This document shows positions 11,208 through 22,319 of a stretch of DNA of 64,000 nt, one piece after another; within the stretch, counting starts at the first letter, position 1; each line of letters begins with the position of its first letter. The position numbers and the translations under genes were made by a program. The stretch is from NCBI GenBank assembly GCA_032622095.1, contig CP136067.1, positions 98,756,707 to 98,820,706 on the forward strand. Reading direction: 5' to 3'. The DNA comes from Siphonodentalium dalli (taxonomy: Eukaryota > Mollusca > Scaphopoda > Gadilida > Siphonodentaliidae). Below the pieces are notes generated by a model, which was not told where the DNA came from, did not search any database, and worked only from the letters and a program-made list of their open reading frames with translations.

Positions 11208-11614
11208 TCTACTATATATTTTGGGACTTCTGTTTGTTTGTTTATTAGCTATGGCCGGGGAAACTGCCGGGCGGATTTAGCCCAAACTTGCTATCTGAGG
11301 GTAAAAATCCATGGGAATGGTCATCGGACTGCTTTTGAGAACGTAAGAGCACTCATTCTCAAATCCCCCGCCACCGGAATTCATGGGTTAATCGCGTGAT
11401 AGTTAAAGAGCGTTCGTGTCCGCAGTGTCGTCGATAAACAGCGTGTGTGTGTCCAGACATGTGCGTGTTGTGCCTGTGTACAGACATGAGCGTGCTGTGT
11501 GATTCTTAAGTCTGTGTTCGTACTTAGTGGTTCGTGGGAATGGGGGAGATTTTCACGGGTCAGTTTTTCCGCCCGAGGTGACCTTCACCTTGAAACGGGT
11601 ACCCACAAATGATA
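11208..11614 (+). mobile_element. Helitron-like unit lacking its 3' end (array 1, unit 12)
   Basis: The 5' end TCTACTATATATTTTGGGAC abuts CTAG. The body stops at CCCACAAATGATA, where the 5' terminus of unit 13 begins. The break falls between A and T, the standard Helitron target, so unit 13 may have inserted here and the remainder was lost. Confidence 0.65.
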
Positions 11615-11638
11615 TCTATTATATATTTTGGAAGATCT

Positions 11639-11695
<57 letters not shown>

Positions 11696-12545
11696 CGCGA
11701 TGGACTCGAATACGGCTGGACCGATTTCGACCAAACTTAGTACGGACACGTAATTCGACCCGGGAACGAACATGGGCCTATTGATTTTCAGATCCGAGGT
11801 CAACTTTTCACGTGCCGAGGTCAAATCTGTTTTTACGCTGTGTTACGGGACTTCCATTTGAGTTCGGTGCTTACAAATCGATTCGAAACAGCGCGAATAA
11901 TAAAACGCCAGTCATAATAATGACACTGTGAGAATCTTTCGTGTTTCCTCTTTCCAACGATATATAATGCGTATGTATCCGTTTTAGTTATCTGCCTCAA
12001 TTATCAAGAAGAAGTGGTACTATCTTCCATCAGGATAAAAACAATGCGTAACTTCTATGACGTCGTTAGAGGTCAAAACGTTAGATCGCGTTAACGCTTA
12101 ACCGGCCGATGCATTTGACTGTATCTCGGGCACCGATGGTAATTTATCTTTACGTTGAAACTTGATAATTAATGAGCGTGTGTATATGAGGCGCGTTTAT
12201 ATAATTGAGTGGAAATCAAATCGGGTTAAACTGGCGGATTTATACGGACGAAATTTGATGCATAGTGTATCTCGGTATCCGCTGGGCCGATTTCCCGGTA
12301 TCCGCTGGGCCGATTTCCACCATTTTTGGGGTGTTGGTGTTTGACCCCACCTGACCTTGACCTTCACAATGGTCAATTCAAGGTCAAATCGGGTAAAACC
12401 GGATGGATTTCGACGGGTACTTTTGTCGGGTACTTTTGTTCGGGCATTGTGGTTTGGACGGGTCAAATCGTGACCCCACTTGACCTTGGTCTTCAAAATA
12501 GACAATTCAAGGTCAAAGCCCGGACGAAGTCGCGTCACCTTCTGG
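11615..12545 (+). mobile_element. Helitron-like unit, family B (array 1, unit 13)
   Basis: The 5' end is TCTATTATATATTTTGGAAG, identical in type to the 5' end of reverse unit 5. The 3' end is GCCCGGACGAAGTCGCGTCA then CCTT and CTGG (12542-12545), a CTRR variant. It contains a (GT)n tract and about 370 bases (roughly 11815-12190) that I do not see elsewhere in the window. Confidence 0.7.
11640..11693. repeat. (GT)n microsatellite
   Basis: GTGTGTTTG followed by a long uninterrupted GT run near the 5' end of Helitron-like unit 13. Confidence 0.95.
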
Positions 12546-12759
12546 TAATATATAGTTTGGGACTGCTGTCTGTTTGTTTGTTTGTCTGTTAGCTATGGCC
12601 GGGAAAACTGCTGGACAGATTTCGACGAAATTTGATACCTACGGGTGTTTTTGTCCGGGGAGTGTTTTGGACGGGTTAAATAGTGACTCCGACCTGAGAT
12701 TGACCTTCAAACTGGTCAATTCAAGGTCAAAGCCCGGACGAAGTCGGATCACCTGCTAG
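12546..12759 (+). mobile_element. Short Helitron-like unit, family B (array 1, unit 14)
   Basis: It is only 214 bp: 5' TAATATATAGTTTGGGACTG, a GTTTGTTTGTCTG tract, one TTCGACGAAATTTGATAC block, TCAAGGTCA, the GGACGAAGTC hairpin and CTAG (12756-12759). It is the most compact unit with both ends and could approximate the minimal element of this family. Confidence 0.75.
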
Positions 12760-13139
12760 TAGTATATATTTGGTATCGTTCTCTTGGCCTCTCTATATCA
12801 CATAAATACTTTGTATAGAAAACCCTCAAACCAACTCGACGACGATTTCCCTGCGCCCATGTTGCGCAAATTCTAGTATAAAAAGTGTGTCTATTTCAGA
12901 CAAAGATCAAACATGAAATATGACCAGACAAGATGTAGAAACCGCTAATACCATTACCAATATAACAACACCAGTCGAACGTGATTAACTTGCAAAGCAA
13001 TAACACCGGGCACCAGGTTACGGACAACCACAGGCACACACACCGTGGGTAAATACACGGTCAAAAGAACGGTTGTTTTTGTATGGTTATATCTGGCATA
13101 TACCCATGGTTATATATAAACGGGCTACGAGCATCGTCA

Positions 13140-13445
13140 TAGTGTTTATTAAGTGTGTCTGTAAAATAAACACGTTGAGTGTTTATTATAAAGCGCTATA
13201 ACTAAACATGTGTTAATATAAACACTAGTGTTTATTCATAGTTGGATGGAGTGTTTATTTTAAAACACTATGACATGTTTTGATATAAACACTGGTGTTT
13301 ATTCATAATTTGATGGAGTGTTTATTATAAACCACTGTGACATGTTTTTTATATAAATACTGTTGATTCAATTATAAAACACGTGTTTTTACTACAACAT
13401 ATCATGTCATATAAGTGTGTCTCTCGTGTGTTTTTAATTACAAGT
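13140..13445. repeat. AGTGTTTAT/AAACACT repeat cluster
   Basis: About four degenerate units of ~70 bp, each with AGTGTTTAT, TATAAAACACT-like palindromic words and ACATGT. The same cluster sits in copy 2 (about 28770-29115). The AGTGTTTA/AAACACT motif also occurs at about 19880-19995. Confidence 0.75.
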
Positions 13446-13447
13446 GT

Positions 13448-13651
13448 TTATAGGAAATTATTTCTTACAGTGTAGTGTGTGCGCAGGAAATTGTTGACCG
13501 ACGCACAGCAAAACGAACGAAGGACGCTATCCCATGGCAATAGCTCAAACTTGACTTTGTAAAGTTGAGCTAATAATTCGGTGCCAATAAGACGGTGAGT
13601 CTGTATTTCCGTTGGAAGCATCATTTGAATGCATGATTTGAATGGAAGCAT
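13448..13651 (-). CDS. Unrecognised minus-strand frame partly conserved in both C copies
   Basis: The central part (TEIQTHRLIGTELLAQL through LPWDSVLRSF) is preserved in copy 2 (29124-29333) with one replacement in about 34 residues. Both flanks differ through frameshifts. It could be a short exon or chance openness in two similar copies. No family is recognised and no splice sites are clear. Confidence 0.15.
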   Translation of the reverse strand: MLPFKSCIQMMLPTEIQTHRLIGTELLAQLYKVKFELLPWDSVLRSFCCASVNNFLRTHYTVRNNFL

Positions 13652-13827
13652 TAGCAGCTACCCGCATTCATCTGCATATATCAATGTAGAATAAATCTGC
13701 ACAAAAAATTTTCTCCCATTCTGACCACTACAAATTAGCAAAAGCTTCAGTTTAACAATGGCGCGAAAAGTCTTTGTTTGCTGCCGCGAATTGAACTGAT
13801 AAAACCGTCGGCGAGGCAGTGGAATAA

Positions 13828-14091
13828 ATGGATTCCGAAATGTTAACCAATGGAGCTATATCGCATGGAAAACGTTTGAGTATGACAAATATAATGCGTG
13901 TTTTTTTGTTAAAGATATATGTATTGTCAGTGATTGTTCGTTGTGGCGCCTTTATACAGAAGTGCGTTCTTTTCCCGAATGAATGTCGCGCAGCATTTCT
14001 GTTCAACAACCATACACGAGTATTGAAGTTACAATCTTGCCACAAATTGCTCTATAAGAAAGATGTCAAAAGATTATCGGGTCAGTCTTAA
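13828..14091 (+). CDS. Possible secreted-protein first exon, block C copy 1
   Basis: The frame begins ATGGATTCCGAAATG. Residues about 22-37 (NIMRVFLLKIYVLSVI) are hydrophobic, like a signal peptide. They are followed by a Cys-bearing stretch (CGAFIQKC, NECRAAFLFNNHTRVL, LQSC) loosely resembling a PAN/apple fragment. Copy 2 (29520-29780) stays open with about five replacements and four silent changes over 78 codons, so selection is not evident. The last residues run past the block boundary into Helitron-derived sequence. The end is therefore not real, and no good splice donor is seen. Assignment to PAN is weak. Confidence 0.25.
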   Translation: MDSEMLTNGAISHGKRLSMTNIMRVFLLKIYVLSVIVRCGAFIQKCVLFPNECRAAFLFNNHTRVLKLQSCHKLLYKKDVKRLSGQS

Positions 14092-14122
14092 CCTTCAAAC
14101 GGGTACCCACACATTATATATT
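14077..14122 (+). mobile_element. Helitron body fragment
   Basis: TCGGGTCAGTCTTAACCTTC and AACGGGTACCCACACATTAT match the internal module of the array units (for example 4905-4950 and 7530-7580 region, 27535-27580). Only about 45 bases are present and no terminus is visible. Confidence 0.6.
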
Positions 14123-14203
14123 GATGGGACCTATGAATAAACATGCTTGATGGGACCTATATAAAACATGCTTGATGGGACCTATGCATAAACATGCTTG
14201 ATG
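14123..14203 (+). repeat. ~26 bp tandem repeat, three copies
   Basis: GATGGGACCTAT(G)AATAAACATGCTT-type units repeat three times in a row with small changes (GAATAAAC, ATAAAAC, GCATAAAC). Confidence 0.85.
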
Positions 14204-14334
14204 CTTAGTCAGTCTTTGTATCTTTTTATATTATTATCTGAAGTCGGTTTTTATATTATTATCTATACATTTGCATCATTAATGGCAAATAAATATTTTT
14301 ATTATCGTTAATCAAACTTACTTCAATTATACAT

Positions 14335-14455
14335 GTATTGTTATTGTGTGATGGCATGCATAATATTTATTCAAAACGGTTATCAAAGAAGCGCCGGACA
14401 ACGTTGGGCAATTTACAGAAACAAAAATCTTGTTTTCGCTAAGCATAGTCAAAGG
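14335..14455. repeat. Dispersed repeat, copy 2 (partner at 890-1045)
   Basis: It shares GTGTGATGGCA(C/T)GCATAAT, AAAACGGTTATCAAAGAAG and GGGCAATTTACAGAAAC with the copy at 890-1045. Confidence 0.7.
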
Positions 14456-15589
14456 TACTCAATCCGATTCGATGGTCCCCATATCATCACATTCCAACAA
14501 CAACAACATTTGTTTAAATGCTGCATCAGTTATCAGAATCGATTAATTGCCCAAAAGTAATGCTAACCACAATCAACTATAGTATAAAATTGCCCAAAAC
14601 CTGTTATTTATCAACGTTTTGTTCAAAGAAATTTTGCCGGTTGTCAAATATCTGACACAAAATGCCACTGGATTTTAGAATTATCGATCTTCATCCGCTC
14701 TCTGGTCAGATAAGTTCTTCTCTTCGGCAGTTTACTTGGCCACTTAAAATTAAAATAATAGGTTTCAAACATCGATATATGATCACTCCTAGCTTTGATG
14801 GGTGGGATCCTCGACTCAAATCAAATGTGTTTTACCCCCGAAGCCAAGGAAATAGTAATTTTCGAGCGATAATTCGGATTGAGTACCTTTAATACGTACC
14901 GCAAGACTTATCATTTCGGCCAATTTGGCCGGTTACTTCATGTGACTTTTTCATCTGACGTGTGTGTCGGATAATTGATCTGGAGGATTTATGTAAATTT
15001 TAGCCCAAACTACATTTCCAAGTAACGATGGTTTTGTTGTTTATTTTGAGGAATAATACCGCGTCAGATGAATTCAGCCCAAATATGTTAACAGTTGTCG
15101 TGTCAAACATTCGGCAGTAGGTTAGCGTTATTTAGTATTTGTGGATGTCCTTTAACATGGGGAAAATAGACTACTGCGCTTGAACGAGCATGTGAATTTG
15201 TCGTTTTTAATGTACAGCAACTTGATAATCAATAACAGAGGCATTCTCTGTCAAATAAGGTCGCTCTATTTACGGTATTAATTGCGGAACTTTCTAAAGT
15301 AAACTACGCGTAAACGGATACATACGGTAAATTATAGAATGTGCCGGAATCGGCCTAATCGCCCCATGGCCAACTCGCCCAGTCGACGTGTGTCAATTCG
15401 GTACCTACTATAACATGTACCCGAGTCCGATTCGGAATAAAAGATGTATACGGGTGTTATATAGCGTTTGGTGTATATGTCCGGGCTGGGACATGGAATA
15501 CAACAACGTTTGAATTGTTTTTAAATTTACAAATTTGTTGATTTTATTCAATTTTTTTTCGTTCTGAAAACACACTATAAAGTGTATAT
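14456..15589. other. No gene recognised
   Basis: A frame of 76 codons at 14662-14892 has no recognisable motif and no conserved partner. The rest is AT-rich without clear repeats. Confidence 0.5.
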
Positions 15590-15895
15590 AATATAATAAC
15601 GAACACGAGACATACATAATTTATAAACTGTTAACAAAAGATATCAAATTCAATACATGACAAAGATGACTCAGTGGAGTTTATAAAGTGAACATAAAAA
15701 CATTGAGGTAAGAATCTTTTTAAGGAATGCAACTTTATTTAATGATAATAAACACATAAATTAAAATAACAAACATGAGACATACATGATTTATAAACTG
15801 TTAACAAAAGATATCAAACTCAATACATGACAAAGATGACTCAGTGAAGTTTATAAAGTGAACATAAAAATATTAAGGTAAGAATCTTTTTAAGC
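15590..15895 (+). repeat. Two-copy tandem duplication, unit about 170 bp
   Basis: TTTATAAACTGTTAACAAAA, GATATCAAA(T/C)TCAATACATG and GACAAAGATGACTCAGTG occur at about 15620-15720 and again at about 15790-15890, followed both times by GTAAGAATCTTTTTAAG. Copies differ at only a few positions. Confidence 0.85.
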
Positions 15896-17336
15896 ATTAC
15901 TAAACCGTTTAGCACAGACCACAGTCCACTTCACTCATCCGATCATCACCAAACTTCATATTTATCTTGATATTGATCTATCAGATGAGAGCTATCAAAT
16001 ATTTTTTTAATTTCATAGGAAAAAATGGTCGCCAGCGGCCATATTGCATTTACGTTATATTTTATCGCGTCATGTCGATATCTAGTATTACTTAGAAATT
16101 TCACCTTTCCAGATTCATAATTGCTCCATTGACTGTAACAGATGAAATTATTCCCCTCTTCGGATAGAGTGTCACTGAAACTTTATTTTGTCAGACTGTC
16201 TGTATAATCACTGATTATATATGGCAATAATCTGTAATAAGATGTAGCACTATTTTATTTTATATTTACATGCAGTGCTGTTTTTATACATCAATTCTAA
16301 TCCCCCTAGATCATCATGTGATCGATCATACATCGCGCGAGGACCTGGTTGAATTAAGGGGGGTTTTATGGATCACTTCTGTCCTCAAGCTAGATTATAC
16401 TTATGACATTTAATGGCATGTTTCTAACGTGGAGGGTTAGATATGCTTGAGAAACCACCACTCTTTAATTCACACCAAGTTCTCAGCTGTCATGTTCGGA
16501 TATTAGAACCCATAGCCATGATATATGGTTTATTTTGTGTATACTAGTAATATAGTTATTTTCAGTACCTTTATATACCAGTACTGTGTATAACAATGCA
16601 TATAAATTAATCCATGTATACATGTATATTGATTCAACGGATTCAGTGGTTTTGTCCATCAGTCTATCAAATTTGCGGGGAAAACATGGCCACAAGCAGT
16701 AAACCTGCTAAATTTCGAATTTGAATCAATTGGCGCACCCTGCAGCCAGCTTTTATTGGAGAACTTTTTCTTATGTGGATATTTTGGGTCACCGCTAGAT
16801 GTGAGCCATATTTTGTTCTCAAACTGTCCCTGTGAAGACATCACTGCCAGCGGTGATCTTCAATTTTACTATTTTTATGGCTAAATAATTTGGTTGATCC
16901 TACAGACGACACCCTTGTCCGATCGTCATCAGATTCCACAATTATCTTCTGGATAACCAGGGTGAGAGTAATCTAATTTTCCCGAATTTCTTTAAAAAAC
17001 ATTACCACAGGCAGCAACTTGGTATCTTACTCTTTGATCCTCTTTTGCATGACTGAATTGTTTAGCAACTGTACAGACATATCCCTCGTCTGGTTTTTAT
17101 ATACATGTATATCTCTTCATGCGGATAGCCAGTATTACGTAGGTACTTCAACTTTCTGCATTCCTGTCATCATTTGAAATATAAAAATTTACCTGATACA
17201 TGCACCCTTCAAAATTTGTTTCGTCGTATCTATTTTAATGACCCGTATGGTAATATTGATACAGATATATTTGTCAAACATTTCTTTGTACAATATACAG
17301 GTATTTAGTTTGTAACTAAATCTAGAAATATATAAT
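15896..17336. other. No gene recognised; degraded GATGGC/GCCATATT repeat traces
   Basis: Around 16025-16055 (AAAATGGTCGCCAGCGGCCA) and 16800-16860 there are relics of the repeat family seen better at 19200-19860. No open frame has a recognisable domain. Confidence 0.5.
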
Positions 17337-17835
17337 AGTAGCTCGTGGACCCCACTTCGTCCGGGATGTTCCCCTCTGATTTTCGGAGAAATGCGCGATT
17401 TAACCTTGAATTGACTATTTTAAAGGTGACGGTCATGTCGGGGTCACGATTTGACCCGTCCAAAACACTCCCCGGACAAAAGTCACGACAAAAGTACCCG
17501 TCGAAATCCGCCCGGCTTTATACCCGATTTGACCTTGAATTGACAATTTTGAATGTCAAGATCAGGTCAGGGTCATGATTTGACCCACCCGAAACACTCC
17601 TGGGACAAAAGTAACAGTAGGTATCAAATTTCGTTGAAATACTTCCGCTTTACCAGATTTGACCTTGAATTGATCTTTTTGAATGTCAAAGTCAGGTCGG
17701 GATCAAGATTTGACCCGTCCAAAATACTCCCTGGAAATAATTTCCCCTAGGTATCAAATTTCGTCAAATCTGTCCGGCAGTTTTCCCGGCCATAGCTAAC
17801 AGACAAACAGACAGACAAATGTCCAAAATATATAT
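17337..17835 (-). mobile_element. Reverse Helitron-like unit, family B, degraded 3' end
   Basis: On the minus strand the 5' end is near ATATATATTTTGGACATTTG, followed by a GTCTGTCTGTTTGTC tract and CTATGGCCGGGAAAACTGCC. The body repeats TCAAGGTCAAATC with TGACCC. The 3' end reads CCCGGACGAAGTGGGGTCCA and CGAGCTAC, a decayed hairpin plus CTRR. Confidence 0.65.
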
Positions 17836-17839
17836 TAAA

Positions 17840-18221
17840 CTAGCTGATGTACTCGACTTCGTTCGGGCTAGTTAGGGATCTTTTTTGTGATCGCCTCCAT
17901 CTGGACAGTACCCAGTATATACAGCGTCTGGCCAAACTATTGTTCAATTGGTCCAGAAACATGCCTATATCAGCACGTTCGAGAACATGGTCCCACGTGA
18001 AATTGGACCCGACCATATTGCTCCCGGGATCGAAGTAGTCCTACACACAAATTTTTAGTCGGATCGGTCAAGGTCCAGAAACATGCCTATGAGCGAGGTC
18101 AAGTTGACACGTTAAATACCAAATTCGAGCAGTGTTAGAGTCTATAACACATACACATATGCATTCACGCATACACACATACATACATACATACAGACAG
18201 GTGTTTCAAAATTTATAATCG
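17840..18221 (-). mobile_element. Reverse Helitron-like unit, third terminal type
   Basis: On the minus strand it starts near ATTATAAATTTTGAAACACC, has a (GTAT)n tract, and ends GCCCGAACGAAGTCGAGTAC, ATCAG and CTAG (outer base 17840). It lies a few bases from the 5' end of the unit at 17337-17835, so these two are also head-to-tail. Confidence 0.65.
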
Positions 18222-18941
18222 ATAGCTACAACAATTCTATGGTAGATAGTTCACGGCCGACCTGATGCATGCATCTTAGTTTTCTTGTATACTATAGCGT
18301 TTTGAACCTAAAACCCCTGTCACACTCCGCTGCGATCAGGCCGGCGCTTGCATTGCGCTGAAAAGCTATCAATGCGCCAAGCTAAATGCATTAGGTATCC
18401 AAGAACCGATTGGTGACGCAGTTGACACTGGCTAGGACGGGAGAGGGCCCCGTGATTGCCATTGAGTGTCAGGGCGCCGCGCTTGTTTTGTGCATGCACA
18501 AAACAAGCGCAGAGTTTCGGCGTTCTGACCAGGGCGCAGTACTGTCGCCATGGCAGCGAAAAGCCTGAGCGTCCCGTTGGCGTAGCAAGAATGCATACAA
18601 GCTACTCGTGGTCGCAGTGAGAAACCAATCTTGTCATCTGCGACTGCGGTAAGCTTAAAACCCCTGTCACACTCCGCTCCGATCAAGACGGCGCTTGCAT
18701 TGCCCTGAACAAGTACCAAAATATGAGTAACACGCAGGAGGAGCGCGGAAAACTATGCCGCTTATCACGTTTATATTGCGCTCTTATTACGACCCATTGC
18801 GTTTCTACTTTGTCAAGTCTCACGCTCTCACGCGCTCTCACTGTGCTTCCTCTAAGCTGCAAATGCCCTTAGTGCGACCAAGTCGCTGTCATTGTGTTGC
18901 TAGTACGTTCTCAATAACGTTCTCTGTGTGGGTGCGGAGAT

Positions 18942-18982
18942 TATAAATAACGCATCCTGCGTGCTCCAGTCATAGTCAGTTT
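18942..18982 (+). promoter_or_regulatory. TATA box and initiator-like core promoter, copy 2
   Basis: TATAAATA (18942-18949) followed by TCATAGTCAGT (18970-18980) at a spacing of about 28-37 bases, the same as in copy 1. The surrounding GC-rich bases differ more than the promoter elements do. Confidence 0.55.
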
Positions 18983-19007
18983 TTAGGTTGTGTGAATATA
19001 CCCAACA

Positions 19008-19101
19008 ATGTTTATAATTGTTATCATATGCACATTAATTCATATCGCTTGTATAATGAAAGTGTCAAAAACAATGTAGCTCAACTTGGGGAAGCGTCAA
19101 G
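19008..19101 (+). CDS. 23-codon ORF and first-exon end, copy 2
   Basis: The ORF 19008-19079 encodes MFIIVIICTLIHIACIM then KVSKTM and a stop, the same length as in copy 1. The likely exon continues to 19101, where AAG is followed by GTGAGT (intron from 19102). With TATA, initiator, ATG and splice donor correctly spaced, this reads as a real first exon. The following exon is not identifiable in the window, and the short ORF may be an upstream ORF in a leader. Product unknown. Confidence 0.35.
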
Positions 19102-19199
19102 GTGAGTAATGCTGAGTAATGCTGAGTAATCAATTGAATGATAAAGAAGGGAAGTCAAAACAATTATGTATAGGACTGATGTAGTTTAAATTATTTACA

Positions 19200-19860
19200 T
19201 TTAAAAATAGTTCAACAATAAAAAATGGCTGCAATGTTTGCCAATGGATTCGGCATGTGAAACCCAAGATGGCTGCTGGCGGATATGCCTTATAACGACA
19301 TTGGGGGGGGGGGGTATTATACCTCGATTCAATCTAGTTTTCACCCAGAATATCCATATGAAGTTTGGTGACGGTCGTATGAAGTAGGCTGTCTGTATAG
19401 TATGTCACAGGATTTAGTCATGGAAAGAGTAAAATAAAAAATTGATGCGGCCATGTTTTTAAACGAAATTTGGACAAATTCAACAGCTCCCATCTAGATG
19501 TCACACTGATGATCGATATGCCGTTTGGTGATAATCAGTCAAGGATTTAGTCATGCAAAGAGTAAAATACAAGATGGCCGCCGACAGCCATGTTTTATCG
19601 GCATTCGTTCAAATTCAATAGCTCTCATTTAGAGGTATTCCTAAGCATACCTCTACAATTCCAAAACATGTCCCCGAATAAATGCGAGCTGCATGGTGTG
19701 TCAATGGATTCAAATATGAAATCCAAGACGACTGCTGGCGGTCATGATGTTTAACAAATTTCGGAAGCAATCAATGGCTCCCGTCTAGAGGTCACCCCGT
19801 ACATCCGTATTAAGTTTGGTGATGACCGGATGTGTGATGCGATCTGTACACTCTTAAAAA
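19200..19860 (+). repeat. Degenerate tandem family with AAGATGGC(T/C)GC core
   Basis: Roughly four units of 120-180 bp contain AA(A/G)ATGGC(T/C)GC, CGGCATNTG-like and TCAATAGCTC(C/T)CATCTAGA words, then CATATGAAGTTTGGTGA. Related units occur at 2310-2515 and inside the foldback arms (AAAATGGCCGCC near 54235 and 58700). They are noncoding. Confidence 0.65.
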
Positions 19861-22132
19861 ATTGAAGATATATAAGCGTGTCAAGTGTATTATTAAAATT
19901 GGTAGTGTTTATAAATATACGGATTATGTGTTTATTGGTAACACATGAAATCGCTAGTGTTTACAATAAAACACTCGACAATGTTTTAAACCGTTACAGT
20001 ATTGTCTTCGGCAGTGCCGCACTGTAACATAACATCTAAAAACAATTTTCAAGTCCAAATTACTGTTAATTCATCTGCATATTATCTTTAAAATATGCAT
20101 GTGGTAATAACTTTGCTTAGACAAATATGTATGCCTAATTGCACTTGTTGTGTATGGTATAAACACTGGCGTTTTTGTTCATCATGTTCATGTACATGTA
20201 CATTTAAATACATGAGTGTTTATGACTACCCAAGACCGACTTCCCTGGCCTGCAAGCATGCTATGATTAATGTTATCTATCAAATAGTCTGCTGCTTGTA
20301 ATACAATATCATAGATATGGTAGAATTCAATGACATTTGGATGTAATAGCATCTGTGCTACGTTACCATGCATGGAAAGCCACTTTATTTTGGCCTCATT
20401 TAAATCACACTCTGCATTGTGTCTAGTTGTCTGTGATGTTTCGAACTCAATGTTCAATGAGTTCTTCGTATAATAACAGTCTTCTTGGATTGTGTGGTAT
20501 CGTGAAAATGAGGTAAGTGAATATATATGGCATTAGCAAGAAGTAATACAGATATAATCGCTCTATATCGAAATGAAAAGGATATAGTTGCATATTATGT
20601 GTCATCTCAAATGGATAGGTGACACTTTCCAAATTTCAAACCCTCTCAGTATCGCGTGGATAACTTTCAAATGATTTGGAAATTCCCATGGAAACAAATG
20701 TATCAATTTAAATTGCAAGATATAGAATCCGCTGGAGGGAAATGGCCTCACCAGTGGCAAAACACAATTTAAACCGGCACATAATTTTCAAACCCTTTAT
20801 TTTAAAATCATTATTACTGGCCGCATATTATGTATCTGTCTTGCACGTACAGGTTGGTGAAGGTGCCAGATCGCGATTGCATGATTTAAGTGACTTTTGT
20901 GAGCGATTTTTATTTGCGTGTTTTACAATGGTGGAATTTTTTCCCGTGTATTAATCAATGCAATGTTCCCTGCATTAGTTGTTCAATGTTATAAAGTTCG
21001 CTGTCAACTCAGGTCGGAATATCAACCAGTGCTCTTGTTTTAAACGATTGGAATATGATCGCTATATACGGACATGATATAAGTTGCTGTTTACTTTTCA
21101 TATATTTCCACTAATGTATTATTAATTTTAAATCTTCATTGCTTCAGGATTCTGTATGACCAGACAATATCACAGTGGTCGGGAAAGTTAAGGACTTGGC
21201 GAATTATGCAGTTATTGTACACACGCGGAGGAGCACACGAGTTGTGACGGCATGAGCTGAGATTTGAAACCATGATTTATATATTATGAAGAGCATGTAG
21301 TGGTAAAATGAAACACAAGCTTTCCACAGTCATTCATTATTGATGTGATGATACGTCCTCTTGTACACAAAACACAAAGCCAGAAGATTAAAGTATCACT
21401 TCTCTCCAAAAGCTCGGAGATGGTCCCAAAATGGGATTCAGAGCCATTATACGGAATATATATGGATTATACATAAAACGGAACACACACACAGTTCAAC
21501 ATACAATAGGGTCTATACCGTATAACTTGACATAAAGTATCACTGGATTATATATATGGATCTACACGGGAACTATACGGAATTGGAATACACATAAAGA
21601 ATCACTGGATTATATCAGGAACTATACACATGATTTATCAGAACATTTTATAATTTACAGCATTGGATTAAAAGAAACCAGGTGACCTTAAATATTATAG
21701 TTATGGATTTACAAGAAACAAAAGACTCGTGCCATTATAAGATATTTGAGGCCTTTATGTAGTTTACACTAATTCCATGACTGGAGCTTCCTGACATTTT
21801 GCGAAAACCATATGCCAATGCATTATCTTATATATAGGGAACCTCGCATATTTAACATAATACATTGGCCTAAAAATATTGACCTTGACCTTGTAATCCA
21901 ATGCATTAACTTATATATGAGAAGCTCCCCATGAGAGACTCGCATAAATAGGAGAACCAATGACACACGATATGTAATGCTGCAGCAGCGCTGCTCCCGT
22001 CTTGAAAGTGTTAAGGAACAAGTTGGATTCAAAAATGAAAATTAATAATAATTATTGTCAAACATAAAATGAATCTCAATCTTAGCGAACAAATGCTATC
22101 TTTAATTATAAATGTATATAATGTTGAAATCC
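19861..22132. other. No gene recognised; AAACACT words and a weak ~62 bp repeat
   Basis: AGTGTTTA/AAACACT words occur at 19880-19995. At about 21520-21630 ATAAAG(T/A)ATCACTGGATTA recurs with AGGAACTATAC, suggesting a degenerate ~62 bp tandem repeat. Near 21810-21930, two CCAATGCATT(A)ACTTATAT words match the hairpin repeat at 32222-32290. No convincing coding region is seen. Confidence 0.5.
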
Positions 22133-22219
22133 GGGTCAAATAGTGACTCCGACCTTACCTTGACCTTCAAAATGGTCAATTCAAGGTCAAAGCCCGGACG
22201 AAGTCGGGTCACCTGCTAG
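22133..22219 (+). mobile_element. Truncated Helitron-like 3' end, family B (array 2, unit 0)
   Basis: Only the last ~87 bases remain: TGACCTTGA/TCAAGGTCA words, GCCCGGACGAAGTCGGGTCA, CCTG and CTAG (22216-22219). Confidence 0.75.
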
Positions 22220-22243
22220 TCTACTATATATTTTGAGAACTAC

Positions 22244-22319
<76 letters not shown>

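Larger units (their letters stand above)
12760..14063 (+). repeat. 1.3 kb duplicated block C, copy 1 (partner 28416-29780)
   Basis: It begins TAGTATATATTTGGTATCGT immediately after a Helitron CTAG and matches 28416-29780 almost throughout. The preceding Helitron-like units belong to different families in the two places, yet both junctions fall at the same base. So the block itself probably starts there, perhaps as another Helitron family or an element inserted beside CTAG. It contains AGTGTTTAT repeats (13140-13440) and two frames conserved in both copies. The copies diverge after CAAAA at 14063. Confidence 0.7.
18296..19437 (+). repeat. Duplicated promoter/first-exon segment, copy 2 (partner 1441-2522)
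   Basis: It matches 1441-2522 in the same orientation. This copy is the more intact of the two: the exon-like part ends CGTCAAG followed by GTGAGT, a consensus splice donor. Unlike copy 1, it runs on into AT-rich sequence and more AAGATGGC-type repeats instead of a Helitron. Confidence 0.75.
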
